Positions 46,915-54,370 of a stretch of DNA of 64,000 nucleotides are shown in pieces. Position numbers and translations under genes: made by a program. Numbering within the stretch: position 1 is the first letter of the stretch; each line of letters begins with the position of its first letter. A model generated the notes under the pieces. It did not search any database and had not been told where the DNA came from. It saw nothing but the letters and a program-made list of their open reading frames with translations. Origin of the DNA: Alistipes putredinis DSM 17216 (GTDB lineage Bacteria > Bacteroidota > Bacteroidia > Bacteroidales > Rikenellaceae); assembly GCF_000154465.1 (NCBI RefSeq), contig NZ_DS499580.1, positions 415,643 through 479,642 of the forward strand. The letters are read 5' to 3'.

Positions 46915-47361
46915 TTAATACTCTTCGTTAAGTTTTAACCCATATTGTCTTGCCTCTTCGGGAGAGAGAGTGCGAGGTGGAATAAGTTCGGCACCATCTG
47001 CTCCTGTAACCTCTTGACGTTCTACATATCCCCGTTTTTTTCCGCGTGTTTTGAGAGTGAAAATGATCGCTGTTTCGGAGGGACGTTCGATCCAACCGGC
47101 AAATCTCTTTTCGCCATTCTCGTCCTTTTCGATGGCCGGAACGCCGGCAACCAATTTACGCAGGTTGCTTTCGGCCAAATCAACGAACCGTTCACGGGAA
47201 TCTTCGAGGGCTTGGGCGAATTGCTCATCATCATTGCACCATGTGTAAATTGTGCTACGCTCTACACCTAAATTAGCAGCTATGTCTGACAAAATACCGC
47301 CGCAAGCATTTGCAACCTTGCGAAAGGTATCTAATTTCGGTTTTTTGGAGGGCATTGCCAT
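46915..47361 (-). CDS. terS: Phage terminase small subunit
   Basis: 148 residues. A helix-turn-helix (CGGILSDIAANLGVERSTIY) is followed by a helical oligomerisation domain (ALEDSRERFVDLAESNLRK) and a RPSETAIIFTLKTRGKKRGY segment typical of TerS. It selects phage DNA for packaging. It immediately precedes terL. Confidence 0.85.
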   Translation of the reverse strand: MAMPSKKPKLDTFRKVANACGGILSDIAANLGVERSTIYTWCNDDEQFAQALEDSRERFVDLAESNLRKLVAGVPAIEKDENGEKRFAGWIERPSETAIIFTLKTRGKKRGYVERQEVTGADGAELIPPRTLSPEEARQYGLKLNEEY

Positions 47362-47384
47362 TTTTTATACTGTCGTTTTTGTCG

Positions 47385-48107
47385 TTATTCGACCCGTTCA
47401 ACCATATCCGAGAACATTTCGCCGGGGATTATTTTGTCGTCTGGCCTGAACCCGAACCGAAGCATGAATGATGATTTCGCCCTATAAGACTTAAAGTTGA
47501 GCATTACATAGGATTCGATGTCTTCCGCTTTTTGCTCTGCCTGTTGACGAATCTGTTCTTTCATCTCCTTTACCGCGGCCTTGCGTTCCTCAAACGGTCG
47601 TTGTATCTCTTCGAAATCACCTAACGTATCAGACAGTTCTGAACTTATTTCGTCCTGCATGACGGATATACCGTATATGTTCATGTCTGCTTCAGAAAGG
47701 CCAGCGGCTTTATAGTCTATTTCCGGTACAAGTACTTTTATTTTCTCCATGTCGAATTCTCCCATTGCGGAGGGCGAGTTCATGAAGATATTTTGTTCGC
47801 GCTCTGTCTTGTCGTCTAACTCTACAGCTTCTACCTTGATCTCATAATCCGTTTCAGGTGTCCCGTCGTAATTGTTGATGATGTCAAGCGTCTGTACGCG
47901 CTTGTGCCCTGAAACCAGATAAGATGACAACTGATTCCATACGATACCGCCCAGATAGCCGACAGTTTTAAAGTTCTTTTTGAGCTTCTTGATGACTTCA
48001 GGGTCTTCTTTGCGTGGATTGTATGGAGCAAAGTTGATTTGTGATCGCTTGATTACGACCGTTTCACTTTGCTTGTATTTGGGCTGCTGCTCTTTTCTCT
48101 TCGTCAT
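47385..48107 (-). CDS. ParB/Srx N-terminal domain protein (IbrB-like)
   Basis: 240 residues. INFAPYNPRKEDPEVIKKLK, GGIVWNQLSSYLVSGHKR and a DDKTEREQNIFMN segment make up a ParB N-terminal nuclease/NTPase domain. In phages and islands such proteins pair with PAPS-reductase-like proteins (the IbrA/IbrB pair). The partner is directly upstream and overlaps by 44 bases. Its role is unknown; it may act on DNA in packaging or modification. Confidence 0.82.
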   Translation of the reverse strand: MTKRKEQQPKYKQSETVVIKRSQINFAPYNPRKEDPEVIKKLKKNFKTVGYLGGIVWNQLSSYLVSGHKRVQTLDIINNYDGTPETDYEIKVEAVELDDKTEREQNIFMNSPSAMGEFDMEKIKVLVPEIDYKAAGLSEADMNIYGISVMQDEISSELSDTLGDFEEIQRPFEERKAAVKEMKEQIRQQAEQKAEDIESYVMLNFKSYRAKSSFMLRFGFRPDDKIIPGEMFSDMVERVE

Positions 48108-48762
48108 ATCGCAGTAATATATTTCGGGATAAGGGGAATACTTTGTAAATCTTTTCGAGGTCTTGCGGATAATGCCGGCGGAGGTAATCGAATACCTCCG
48201 GCAAAAACGTCAGACCTTGCGATTTGTTCTTGTTGTAGGATATGGGTTCAGGCAGTTTCTTTGCCTTGATGTAGGCCATGACGTCCGATTTCTTCCACTT
48301 GGATAGAGGATATACCTTGTTCGTATTGCTTATAGCTTCGTTCTCGTATCCGCGCAACATAAGACAGCGATTCATTCCGTCCGACTGCTTCATTCCATAG
48401 AAAGAGTAAGATATTCCCGTCTTCATCCGGACGGATTCATCAACGTCTTTCAACGATAACAGCTTTACATTGGGGTTAGGAATGCAGTATAGCCCACAAC
48501 GCAAAACACGCGTCAACGTCCAATGGGGGACTTGCAGTATGGTAACATTGGCATAACGAGCTTTGACTGCTCGCAAATAGTTGTCAATGTGGTCGAGGCC
48601 CTTGACGAAATACATGAACACGCAAACGATCTCTTTGAAGTGCGGAGCCATTAGGTCGAGCAATACCTCGCTGTCTTTGCCACATGAATAAAAAAGGATC
48701 GCCCTGTCCGTTTTTTGACGGACAGAGGCAATCACTTCGTTTGCATGGTCTATCGGGGTCAT
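48064..48762 (-). CDS. PAPS reductase-like adenine nucleotide alpha hydrolase (IbrA-like)
   Basis: 232 residues. The PP-loop is seen in ILFYSCGKDSEVLLDLM, and YPLSKWKKSDVMAYIKA is the C-terminal motif of phosphoadenosine-phosphosulfate reductase relatives. The catalytic Cys of true PAPS reductase near the C-terminus is not obvious. Prophage members are thought to take part in nucleotide or sulfur chemistry, or regulation, together with the ParB-like partner; function unproven. Confidence 0.83.
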   Translation of the reverse strand: MTPIDHANEVIASVRQKTDRAILFYSCGKDSEVLLDLMAPHFKEIVCVFMYFVKGLDHIDNYLRAVKARYANVTILQVPHWTLTRVLRCGLYCIPNPNVKLLSLKDVDESVRMKTGISYSFYGMKQSDGMNRCLMLRGYENEAISNTNKVYPLSKWKKSDVMAYIKAKKLPEPISYNKNKSQGLTFLPEVFDYLRRHYPQDLEKIYKVFPLSRNILLRYDEEKRAAAQIQAK

Positions 48763-49181
48763 GATTAACCTGTTGCCATGCCAAAGGCGGCGCGAATGTC
48801 GCGTGCACGACCGGCACGATTCGTCGCACGACCGCCTACTGCACGATAACGAACACGGCTAGCGCCTGTCGTCCGATTGATTCGATTTCTTACTGAATTT
48901 CGAGTGCAGCTTGAATTTTAGAAGTCTGACAATAATGTTTATTTTCTATCCATTGACTAACCCTAATCTGGAGCGCATAGCCGAGACAGCTTGTTTGTTC
49001 CCTGTTCTCTGATAATAGGGCAACAATGCCTTTGCATTCGCTCTCATGATTCTATTTGACCTATCAATACCACCACCGCTTACCCTATTTGCATTAGAAA
49101 TAAGAGCACGTAGCGTTTGTTGCCCGATTTGTTCTGCTGTTTTTTGTCTTCGTCTTCGAGTGCAGCAATGATTTTAAGGGT
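48763..49181 (-). repeat. 419-bp stretch with two diverged copies of a ~60-bp unit
   Basis: The 12-mer TTCGAGTGCAGC occurs at 48899-48910 and again at 49155-49166, each inside ~60 bp of recognisable similarity. On the minus strand each copy opens into an Arg/Gly-rich frame without ATG. The first copy reads CTRRRRQKTAEQIG (about 70 codons, ending SRLGLVNG) and the second CTRNSVRNRINRTTG (about 45 codons, ending IRAAFGMATG). Both look like coding remnants that lost their starts. No family recognised. Confidence 0.45.
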
Positions 49182-49589
49182 TTAACAATTCATTTTCTCG
49201 ATTACCTTGCCGAGGTGGTAGTCGATCTCGGTCATGGTATATTCGTTACCGTTGTGCTCGTACACAATCGGCTCTTTCGTCTCTTCGTCGCAAACATCTA
49301 CCAGCTCGACGCCTTTGACTTCGACCAGCGCGCCGGGGCGATTCTTTTCGTAACCTACCCAGAACTGTATGGCATCGTAGTGGTTGATAACCGTATCAAC
49401 GCCCTTCTCGCTGTCCCACGCCGATTCGGGCACGTCACTGTCTTTCTTGTAGACTTTGCCTGTGTTGTTGTCTCGGTATGAAATGTATTTCGTGTTGGTC
49501 GGGCGTACTTCGCGGGTCTCGACCGTTTTTTCACCCGACAAAATGGCGTCGAACCATTTTTGTTTGATGATAAGCGTTAAAATTTTCAT
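49182..49589 (-). CDS. ASCH-domain protein
   Basis: 135 residues starting MKILTLIIKQKWFDAILSGE. KTVETREVRPTN is the ASCH signature (conserved Lys and Glu/Arg around the RNA- or nucleotide-binding groove). ASCH proteins bind RNA or modified nucleosides; some are ribonucleases or amidohydrolases acting on N4-acetylcytidine. The annotated longer frame to 49718 reads through a tRNA gene, so the ATG at 49589 is used. It starts 16-19 bases after the tRNA. Confidence 0.82.
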   Translation of the reverse strand: MKILTLIIKQKWFDAILSGEKTVETREVRPTNTKYISYRDNNTGKVYKKDSDVPESAWDSEKGVDTVINHYDAIQFWVGYEKNRPGALVEVKGVELVDVCDEETKEPIVYEHNGNEYTMTEIDYHLGKVIEKMNC

Positions 49590-49604
49590 AGCCGTAAATT
49601 TCAT

Positions 49605-49679
49605 TAGTAGCGGGGGCAAGAATCGAACTTGCGCCTGCGGGACACTAACCCGCCGTGGTAACCTCTGCACTACCCCGCA
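49605..49679 (-). tRNA. Prophage tRNA, predicted anticodon AGU (Thr)
   Basis: Read on the minus strand: acceptor TGCGGGG with CCCCGCT (six pairs, terminal T-T mismatch), U8, a three-pair D-stem GTG/CAC with GG in the loop, a five-pair anticodon stem GCGGG/CCCGC and loop TTAGTGT, a four-base variable loop, and a perfect T-arm GCAAG-TTCGATT-CTTGC. Discriminator A is followed by CTA rather than CCA. The anticodon at loop positions 34-36 is AGT; A34 is unusual in bacterial Thr tRNAs, so the identity is less sure than the fold. Confidence 0.75.
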
Positions 49680-49781
49680 TATATCTGTTCGATGCAAAAG
49701 TGGACACGTTCGGCACATTATGCAAATCTTACTATTGAATTATTTATTAAAAATACGATTTTTTATTGAGAGCTGCAATTT

Positions 49782-50000
49782 TTAAGGTCTTTTCTTCACA
49801 CACCCTTTGCAGCGGATAATCTCAAGCACTACTGCGTCATATTTGACGATCAATAGGCCGTCGCGATTGTTGTCTGCACCTTTGTAGGCTTTACACCCAC
49901 ACTTCAGCCGCGTGCGGTGACATGTCGCGTCCGTCAATTCGAATGCCTTTTTGAGTAATGTCAAATCGCTGCGTTTTTCTACGTACATCGTTGGTTTCAT
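49782..50000 (-). CDS. Small prophage protein, paralogue of 54926-55210
   Basis: 72 residues: KPTMYVEKRSDLTLLKKAF, then a Cys-rich middle (CHRTRLKCGC) and DGLLIVKYDAVVLEIIRCKG. It shares the pattern MYxxKRSDLxL...AF...DGxLxxxxDxVxLExxR with the gene at 54926-55210. Function unknown. It abuts the next gene upstream (three bases). Confidence 0.65.
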   Translation of the reverse strand: MKPTMYVEKRSDLTLLKKAFELTDATCHRTRLKCGCKAYKGADNNRDGLLIVKYDAVVLEIIRCKGCVKKRP

Positions 50001-50003
50001 ATA

Positions 50004-50327
50004 TTATATAACTTTTACAAAGTTGAACATTCTGAATGACCGCCAGCCCTCGGCAACCGTATCGTAATAGGTTACGAGGTGTTTGTTAGGCTTACGGTCG
50101 TCACCTTTTGTTTCGGGGCATAAGTCGTCCTTAAGCGTACCGAATGCCTGTCGCAATTCACCCGTACTCGATTTGAGGTAGAAGAACTGCACGATGCCCG
50201 CGCGCATCTTTATCTTCAATTTGAACACCTGCCATGCCTTATGCAGACACTCAGCAAAGGTTACACCCGTCGCGCGGCACATCTGCCACGCCGTGCGCAT
50301 GATGATGGAAAGGTCGGTTCGTTTCAT
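50004..50327 (-). CDS. SH3-like beta-barrel (DUF2693/WYL_2) phage protein
   Basis: 107 residues from the ATG at 50327 (MKRTDLSIIMRTAWQMCRAT). VQFFYLKSSTGELRQAFGTL and YYDTVAEGWRSFRMFNFVKV are the family's hallmarks. Such proteins are abundant in Bacteroidetes phages and may bind nucleic acid; no function is established. Confidence 0.78.
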   Translation of the reverse strand: MKRTDLSIIMRTAWQMCRATGVTFAECLHKAWQVFKLKIKMRAGIVQFFYLKSSTGELRQAFGTLKDDLCPETKGDDRKPNKHLVTYYDTVAEGWRSFRMFNFVKVI

Positions 50328-50338
50328 TGTTATATAGG

Positions 50339-50491
50339 TTAAAAGTTGGTTTTTAGTTTGAGTAGTCGCAAGCACTCTTTCAACTCGCTGTCTGTGTATT
50401 TCTTGGCGATCTCTCGTGATATGCCGTTTGTGTTCATTGCGATTTTGATCGCAGCCTCTCTGTTCACCTTGAAGGATTTTCTTGTCTTCAT
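50339..50491 (-). CDS. Small prophage protein, 50 residues
   Basis: Starts MKTRKSFKVNREAAIKIA, then a helix-rich GISREIAKKYTDSELKECL and a basic tail. Its ATG overlaps the stop of the preceding small gene (ATGA). It may be a helix-turn-helix-like or adaptor protein; not recognised. Confidence 0.65.
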   Translation of the reverse strand: MKTRKSFKVNREAAIKIAMNTNGISREIAKKYTDSELKECLRLLKLKTNF

Positions 50492-50643
50492 AGCTTTTCA
50501 ATTTTTTCAAATGTAACATAATACAGCCTATTGCCAACGAGTACCATTGCGATATTCAGTTTATCGAACTGTCCTCGATATTCACCAGTATTGCGTCCGA
50601 ATCTCACCGGGTCGCCAATTTTTATGTCTTTCATATCTTTCAT
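50488..50643 (-). CDS. Small prophage protein, 51 residues
   Basis: MKDMKDIKIGDPVRFGRN, then GEYRGQFDKLNIAMVLVGN and a C-terminal KIEKL. The IGDPVRFGR...G.F..........V....Y segment suggests a small SH3-like beta barrel. It is coupled to the downstream gene by an ATGA overlap. Confidence 0.65.
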   Translation of the reverse strand: MKDMKDIKIGDPVRFGRNTGEYRGQFDKLNIAMVLVGNRLYYVTFEKIEKL

Positions 50644-50713
50644 TTTTACCACCGGCGGCAGGTGCCGCCACGCTTCGGGCCTGAGGTCTGTTTATAGCCG
50701 CCCGAACGGCTTT

Positions 50714-50965
50714 TTAATCGAGTTTGTAAAGCAGCAACTGGCAATCTTCAACGTGTAGAACTCTCGTCGGTTCGACTTTGTCGATGTATCCGAAGAAGTC
50801 GTTTTTATCTGCATAGACGTACGCCCACTGGCCTTTCAGTTCGATTTCTTCTCTTGTGCCGAAATAGGCTACGGTGTCATCTACCTCTTCAACAAGGCCC
50901 CATGCCTCATTGCCAATACCTTCTCTGTTGATCGCGTCGATCACTTTAAATGCAAATGCGTTCAT
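50714..50965 (-). CDS. Prophage protein of unknown function, 83 residues
   Basis: Starts MNAFAFKVIDAINREGIGNE; acidic (WGLVEEVDDTVAYFGTREE) and ends VEDCQLLLYKLD. The start is nested 20 bases after the previous gene's end in the leftward operon. No family recognised. Confidence 0.6.
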   Translation of the reverse strand: MNAFAFKVIDAINREGIGNEAWGLVEEVDDTVAYFGTREEIELKGQWAYVYADKNDFFGYIDKVEPTRVLHVEDCQLLLYKLD

Positions 50966-50985
50966 AGTTCTATTGTTTTTATTTG

Positions 50986-51264
50986 TTAGTTCAACATTTT
51001 CTTCAACCAGTCAGCAGCTTCTTTGTCTTCTTCGCCGTCCTCGTCATAAACTGCTTCAACGGCTACCGTTTCGTCCTCGATCGACCAGCTCGGCGCCGTC
51101 CAGTAGTCACCCTTGTCCTCGACGATCTCGGCGTCGTATGCGATAACGGCCGTAATACCGTTACTCTCGATCTCGAAGGTCTCGGCTTCGCCGTTGAGCT
51201 TCGTAATGTACGCTGCCGCCTGCTTGGCGAGGTTTTGCATCGTGGTATAGGTTGCCGTTGTCAT
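50986..51264 (-). CDS. First gene of the leftward prophage operon, unknown function
   Basis: 92 residues from the ATG at 51264 (MTTATYTTMQNLAKQAAAY). Strongly acidic (FEIESNGITAVIAYDAEIVE, DEDGEEDKEAADWLKKML). It lies about 30 bases downstream of the predicted leftward promoter and so should be the first product made when the XRE node opens. Not recognised; a DNA-mimic-like role is conceivable only because of its charge. Confidence 0.6.
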   Translation of the reverse strand: MTTATYTTMQNLAKQAAAYITKLNGEAETFEIESNGITAVIAYDAEIVEDKGDYWTAPSWSIEDETVAVEAVYDEDGEEDKEAADWLKKMLN

Positions 51265-51295
51265 AGTTATTATAGCTATTGGTTTTATTTTCTGA

Positions 51296-51329
51296 TGCAA
51301 ATATAAAGCTATAAATTTAATTATGCAAA
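51296..51329 (-). promoter_or_regulatory. Leftward promoter of the packaging-side operon
   Basis: Minus strand: TTTG (51326-51329), a 22-base interval containing a 20-nt-class spacer, and TATATTTG (51296-51303). It stands back to back with the rightward XRE promoter. The motif AGCTATA or its complement recurs at about 51271, 51307, 51375 and 51408, giving candidate operators shared by both promoters. Confidence 0.6.
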
Positions 51330-51355
51330 TAAAAATTAAAGTTTTTGCTATTATT

Positions 51356-51387
51356 TTTGTAGAAAAATAAAGTTATAGCTACATTTG
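51356..51387 (+). promoter_or_regulatory. Rightward promoter of the XRE-RhuM-ORF6N-BRO operon
   Basis: TTTG 51356-51359, a 20-nt spacer, TACATTTG 51380-51387; the XRE ATG follows 24 bases later. TATAGCTA overlaps the spacer and -7 box, consistent with autoregulation. Confidence 0.7.
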
Positions 51388-51411
51388 TACCAACACCAAA
51401 CATTTAAAGCT

Positions 51412-51651
51412 ATGGATATAAAGAGATCAATAAAAGCTAACGGCTTAACTGTTAAAGAAGTGGCCGAAAGAATGGGAATTACACCCGTAGGACTTAGCCA
51501 ACATATTAATGGGAATCCGAGTGTAGAAGTGCTTGAACGTATCGCCGCTGCTATTGGCTGTAACGTGGGGGATTTTTTCGCCCCTCAGCCGACGAACACG
51601 ATAATGTGTCCGAAATGCGGTACGGTGTTAGAGGTCAAAGAAAGGAAATAA
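51412..51651 (+). CDS. XRE-type HTH repressor with C-terminal zinc ribbon
   Basis: 79 residues from the ATG at 51412. An HTH of the Cro/CI family fills the first ~60 residues (LTVKEVAERMGITPVGLSQH), followed by DFFAPQPTNT and a CPKCGTVLEVK zinc-ribbon half motif (CxxC). It is the likely repressor of the divergent 51265-51411 node. Fragments of the same zinc tail recur after the next two genes. Confidence 0.85.
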   Translation: MDIKRSIKANGLTVKEVAERMGITPVGLSQHINGNPSVEVLERIAAAIGCNVGDFFAPQPTNTIMCPKCGTVLEVKERK

Positions 51652-51653
51652 TC

Positions 51654-52652
51654 ATGGAGCAAGAGTTGATCCTATACAATTCGGTGGATGGGAAAAGTCG
51701 CGTATCCTTATTAGCACGCGACGGTTCCGTTTGGCTCAATCAAGCACAGATCGCAGAACTTTTTGCCACCTCTGTTCCCAATATCAGCCAACATATAAAT
51801 AACATATTAAAAGATGGTGAGTTACCAGATGAATCAACTATTAAGGAATACTTAACAGTTGCCCCAAACGGCAAATCGTATCAAATAAAATTTTATTCAC
51901 TGGAAATGATTTTGGCAATAGGTTTCCGCGTCCGATCCATCCGTGGCGTGCAATTCCGCCAGTGGGCAAACCGCAATCTCGCCGAATATCTCCGTAAAGG
52001 CTTCGTTATCGACGATGAGCGCCTGAAAAACCCAGACGGCCGCCCCGACTATTTCGACGAGTTATTGGATCGCATTCGGGATATACGTGCCTCGGAAAAG
52101 CGATTTTATCAGAAGGTGCGCGATCTGTTTGCATTGAGCAGCGATTACGACACGACGGACAAGGCTACGCAAATGTTTTATGCCGAAACGCAAAATAAGC
52201 TCCTCTATGCCGTAACAGGACATACATCCGCGGAGATCGTGATGCAACGAGCCGATGCAAATGCTCCCAATATGGGGCTTACCTCCTGGAAAGGTGCCGT
52301 AGTACGCAAGCAGGACGTTATTATTGCTAAAAACTACTTGACACACGACGAACTCGATTCTTTGAACCGGTTGGTTGTGATCTTCCTCGAAACAGCCGAG
52401 TTCAGGGCAAAGAGCAGGAAAGACCTTACGATGGGATTTTGGAGGGAGAACGTAGATAAAATTCTGGTATCGAACGATCAGCCCCTTTTACCCAATGCCG
52501 GTACGGTTGGCAAAGAGCAAAAAGACGCATTCGCCTACCAGGTTTATGAAGAGTTCAACGCCCGCAGAAAACGTAAGGCCGCAATCGAAGCCGATCGGGA
52601 GGATATGGAACAGTTAAAGGAGCTGGAATCCGAAATCAAACACCGAAAATAA
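51654..52652 (+). CDS. RhuM family protein (prophage copy)
   Basis: 332 residues. SVWLNQAQIAELFATSVPN, HINNILKDGELPDESTIKEY, FYSLEMILAIGFRVRSIRG and AKNYLTHDELDSLNRLVV match the RhuM family, including the island copy at 28039-29040, though clearly divergent from it. The N-terminal winged HTH suggests DNA binding, possibly as an antirepressor. It begins two bases after the XRE gene. Confidence 0.87.
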   Translation: MEQELILYNSVDGKSRVSLLARDGSVWLNQAQIAELFATSVPNISQHINNILKDGELPDESTIKEYLTVAPNGKSYQIKFYSLEMILAIGFRVRSIRGVQFRQWANRNLAEYLRKGFVIDDERLKNPDGRPDYFDELLDRIRDIRASEKRFYQKVRDLFALSSDYDTTDKATQMFYAETQNKLLYAVTGHTSAEIVMQRADANAPNMGLTSWKGAVVRKQDVIIAKNYLTHDELDSLNRLVVIFLETAEFRAKSRKDLTMGFWRENVDKILVSNDQPLLPNAGTVGKEQKDAFAYQVYEEFNARRKRKAAIEADREDMEQLKELESEIKHRK

Positions 52653-52698
52653 GACCTGCCTGCATTGCGGGAAATTGATAACCATAAAGGTGGAATAA
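52636..52698 (+). pseudogene. Zinc-ribbon tail fragment of an XRE gene (copy 2)
   Basis: In a frame different from rhuM, SNTENKTCLHCGKLITIKVE ends in TAA at 52696-52698. It has the same design as the XRE C-terminus (CPKCGTVLEVK) but no HTH in front of it. Confidence 0.55.
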
Positions 52699-52716
52699 CC
52701 ACAGCGACACGACGAT

Positions 52717-53304
52717 ATGGAACTGCAACCCATCCAAAGCAAAATTTACGAAATACGAGGCCAGCGGGTGATGCTGGACCGTGATTTGGCGGAATTGTAC
52801 CAAGTAACAACAAGCGCTCTCAATCAAGCGGTAAAGCGTAATATCGAACGCTTTCCGCCCGATTTCATGTTTCAACTGACAGATGCCGAAACTGAAAATT
52901 GGAAATCACAAATTGTGATAACCAATTCCATCACGATGGGTTTACGCCGCAACCCCTATGCGTTTACCGAGCAAGGCGTTTCTATGTTATCGGCTGTTTT
53001 GAAAAGCTCCGTTGCCATACAAGTAAGTATCGCTATTATGCGTGCTTTCGTAGCGATGCGGAACTACATCACGACCACGACGACAGTAACGGCCGAGTTG
53101 GCCGAAATTCGGGCGAAACTGGCGTTACTGGAGCGGGTGGACGCCGACAATGCCGAGGCGGTCAGCGATCTGTCGGAAGATATGCGCAAGGAGCTTGATA
53201 ATATCTACAACGCTATTGCGGCGTTGTCGGTCAAGATACCGCAGGCACGCAAACCCGCCCGCAAAATTGGATTCCAACAAGCGGAGCAAAAGGCGGAAGA
53301 GTAG
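52717..53304 (+). CDS. ORF6N-domain (antirepressor-type) protein
   Basis: 195 residues. The ORF6N DNA-binding domain fills the first ~115 residues (YEIRGQRVMLDRDLAELY, AVKRNIERFPPDFMFQL, RRNPYAFTEQGVSMLSAVL), then a coiled coil (ELAEIRAKLALLERVDADN) and a basic C-terminus. ORF6N proteins are phage antirepressors or toxins' DNA-binding modules. Confidence 0.9.
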   Translation: MELQPIQSKIYEIRGQRVMLDRDLAELYQVTTSALNQAVKRNIERFPPDFMFQLTDAETENWKSQIVITNSITMGLRRNPYAFTEQGVSMLSAVLKSSVAIQVSIAIMRAFVAMRNYITTTTTVTAELAEIRAKLALLERVDADNAEAVSDLSEDMRKELDNIYNAIAALSVKIPQARKPARKIGFQQAEQKAEE

Positions 53305-53312
53305 CAACGTAC

Positions 53313-53375
53313 CCGACGAACACAATCACCTGCCCGAAGTGCGGGACGGTGCTGGAGGTAAAAGAAAAGGAATAA
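53313..53375 (+). pseudogene. Zinc-ribbon tail fragment of an XRE gene (copy 3)
   Basis: PTNTITCPKCGTVLEVKEKE followed by TAA, out of frame with ORF6N. At DNA level it is about 80 percent identical to the 3' end of the XRE gene (51589-51651). It is a recombination scar rather than a gene. Confidence 0.65.
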
Positions 53376-53391
53376 ATAAAACTACATTCCT

Positions 53392-54300
53392 ATGACACAA
53401 AAGCAGGCCATACAGTTGTTCGAGGACCGCAAGGTGCGCACCGTTTGGGACGAGCGGACGGAGACGTGGTATTTTTCCGTTCTCGACGTGATCTCCGCTC
53501 TGACGGACACCGTGAATCCGACCGATTATTTCAAGAAGATGCGCAAGCGGGATGAAGCGCTCGCCTCGTTCGTGGGGACAAATTGTCCCCAGATAGCCAT
53601 GAGGTCAGAAACGGGAGTGATGCGCAAGACGCTGGCCGGAGATGTGAAAACCGTCCTGCGGATTATCCAGTCGATTCCGTCACAGAAAGCCGAGCCTTTC
53701 AAGCAATGGATGGCGCAGGTGGCAAGCGACCGCCTCGACCAAATGCAAGACCCTGAGTTATCTATTGAGCAGGCCGTAGCCGATTATAAACGCCTTGGAT
53801 ATTCGGATACATGGATTAACCAACGCTTGAAAAGTATCGAAGTCCGTAAACTTCTCACTGACGAGTGGAAACGCGGGGGCGTTGATGGAACGCAATATGC
53901 CACCCTTACGGACATTATCACGAAGGAGTGGGCCGGACGTACCACGAAAGCCTACAAACGTTACAAGGGGTTGAAAAAGGAGAACCTGCGGGATAATATG
54001 ACCAATGTCGAACTGCTGTTGAACTCATTGGCCGAGGCCTCTGCTACCGAACTTTCCCGAAACGAAAATCCAATAGGTTTCAAGGCCAACGCCAACGTCG
54101 CCAAACGGGGCGGTACAGTAGCTAAAGTTGCCCGACAACAACTCGAAAGCCAACTCGGACACTCTGTCGTATCACCCCTCAACGCTCGGCAATACCTCGG
54201 AACGTTGCCCGACAATCCGCCACCCGAAACAGCGCACCTTACTTCAGCGGTAAAATCGACGAAACCGATTACATGCGACACCTCAAACGAGGAGGAATAA
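53392..54300 (+). CDS. BRO-N domain protein
   Basis: 302 residues. VRTVWDERTETWYFSVLDV and a later FKKMRKRDEALASF segment form the BRO-N DNA-binding domain; the conserved C-terminal part has YSDTWINQRLKSIEVRKLL and YKGLKKENLRDNMTN. Bacteroidetes carry many copies in prophages, and they are usually treated as antirepressors or DNA-damage-inducible regulators. It is last in the rightward operon, followed by a terminator at 54341-54366. Confidence 0.9.
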   Translation: MTQKQAIQLFEDRKVRTVWDERTETWYFSVLDVISALTDTVNPTDYFKKMRKRDEALASFVGTNCPQIAMRSETGVMRKTLAGDVKTVLRIIQSIPSQKAEPFKQWMAQVASDRLDQMQDPELSIEQAVADYKRLGYSDTWINQRLKSIEVRKLLTDEWKRGGVDGTQYATLTDIITKEWAGRTTKAYKRYKGLKKENLRDNMTNVELLLNSLAEASATELSRNENPIGFKANANVAKRGGTVAKVARQQLESQLGHSVVSPLNARQYLGTLPDNPPPETAHLTSAVKSTKPITCDTSNEEE

Positions 54301-54340
54301 ATAGTTCTCAACTTAAAAACACAAATGAAACTAAAGTAAT

Positions 54341-54366
54341 AAACGCATCGAATTCGATGCGTTTTA
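54341..54366 (+). terminator. Terminator after the BRO-N gene
   Basis: A 24-bp perfect palindrome (54341-54364) ending in TTTT, 40 bases past the stop. Confidence 0.85.
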
Positions 54367-54370
54367 GAAT

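Noticed and set aside
48763..49181. Diversity-generating retroelement template/variable repeats
   Set aside because: No reverse transcriptase gene or adenine-specific mismatch pattern is visible.
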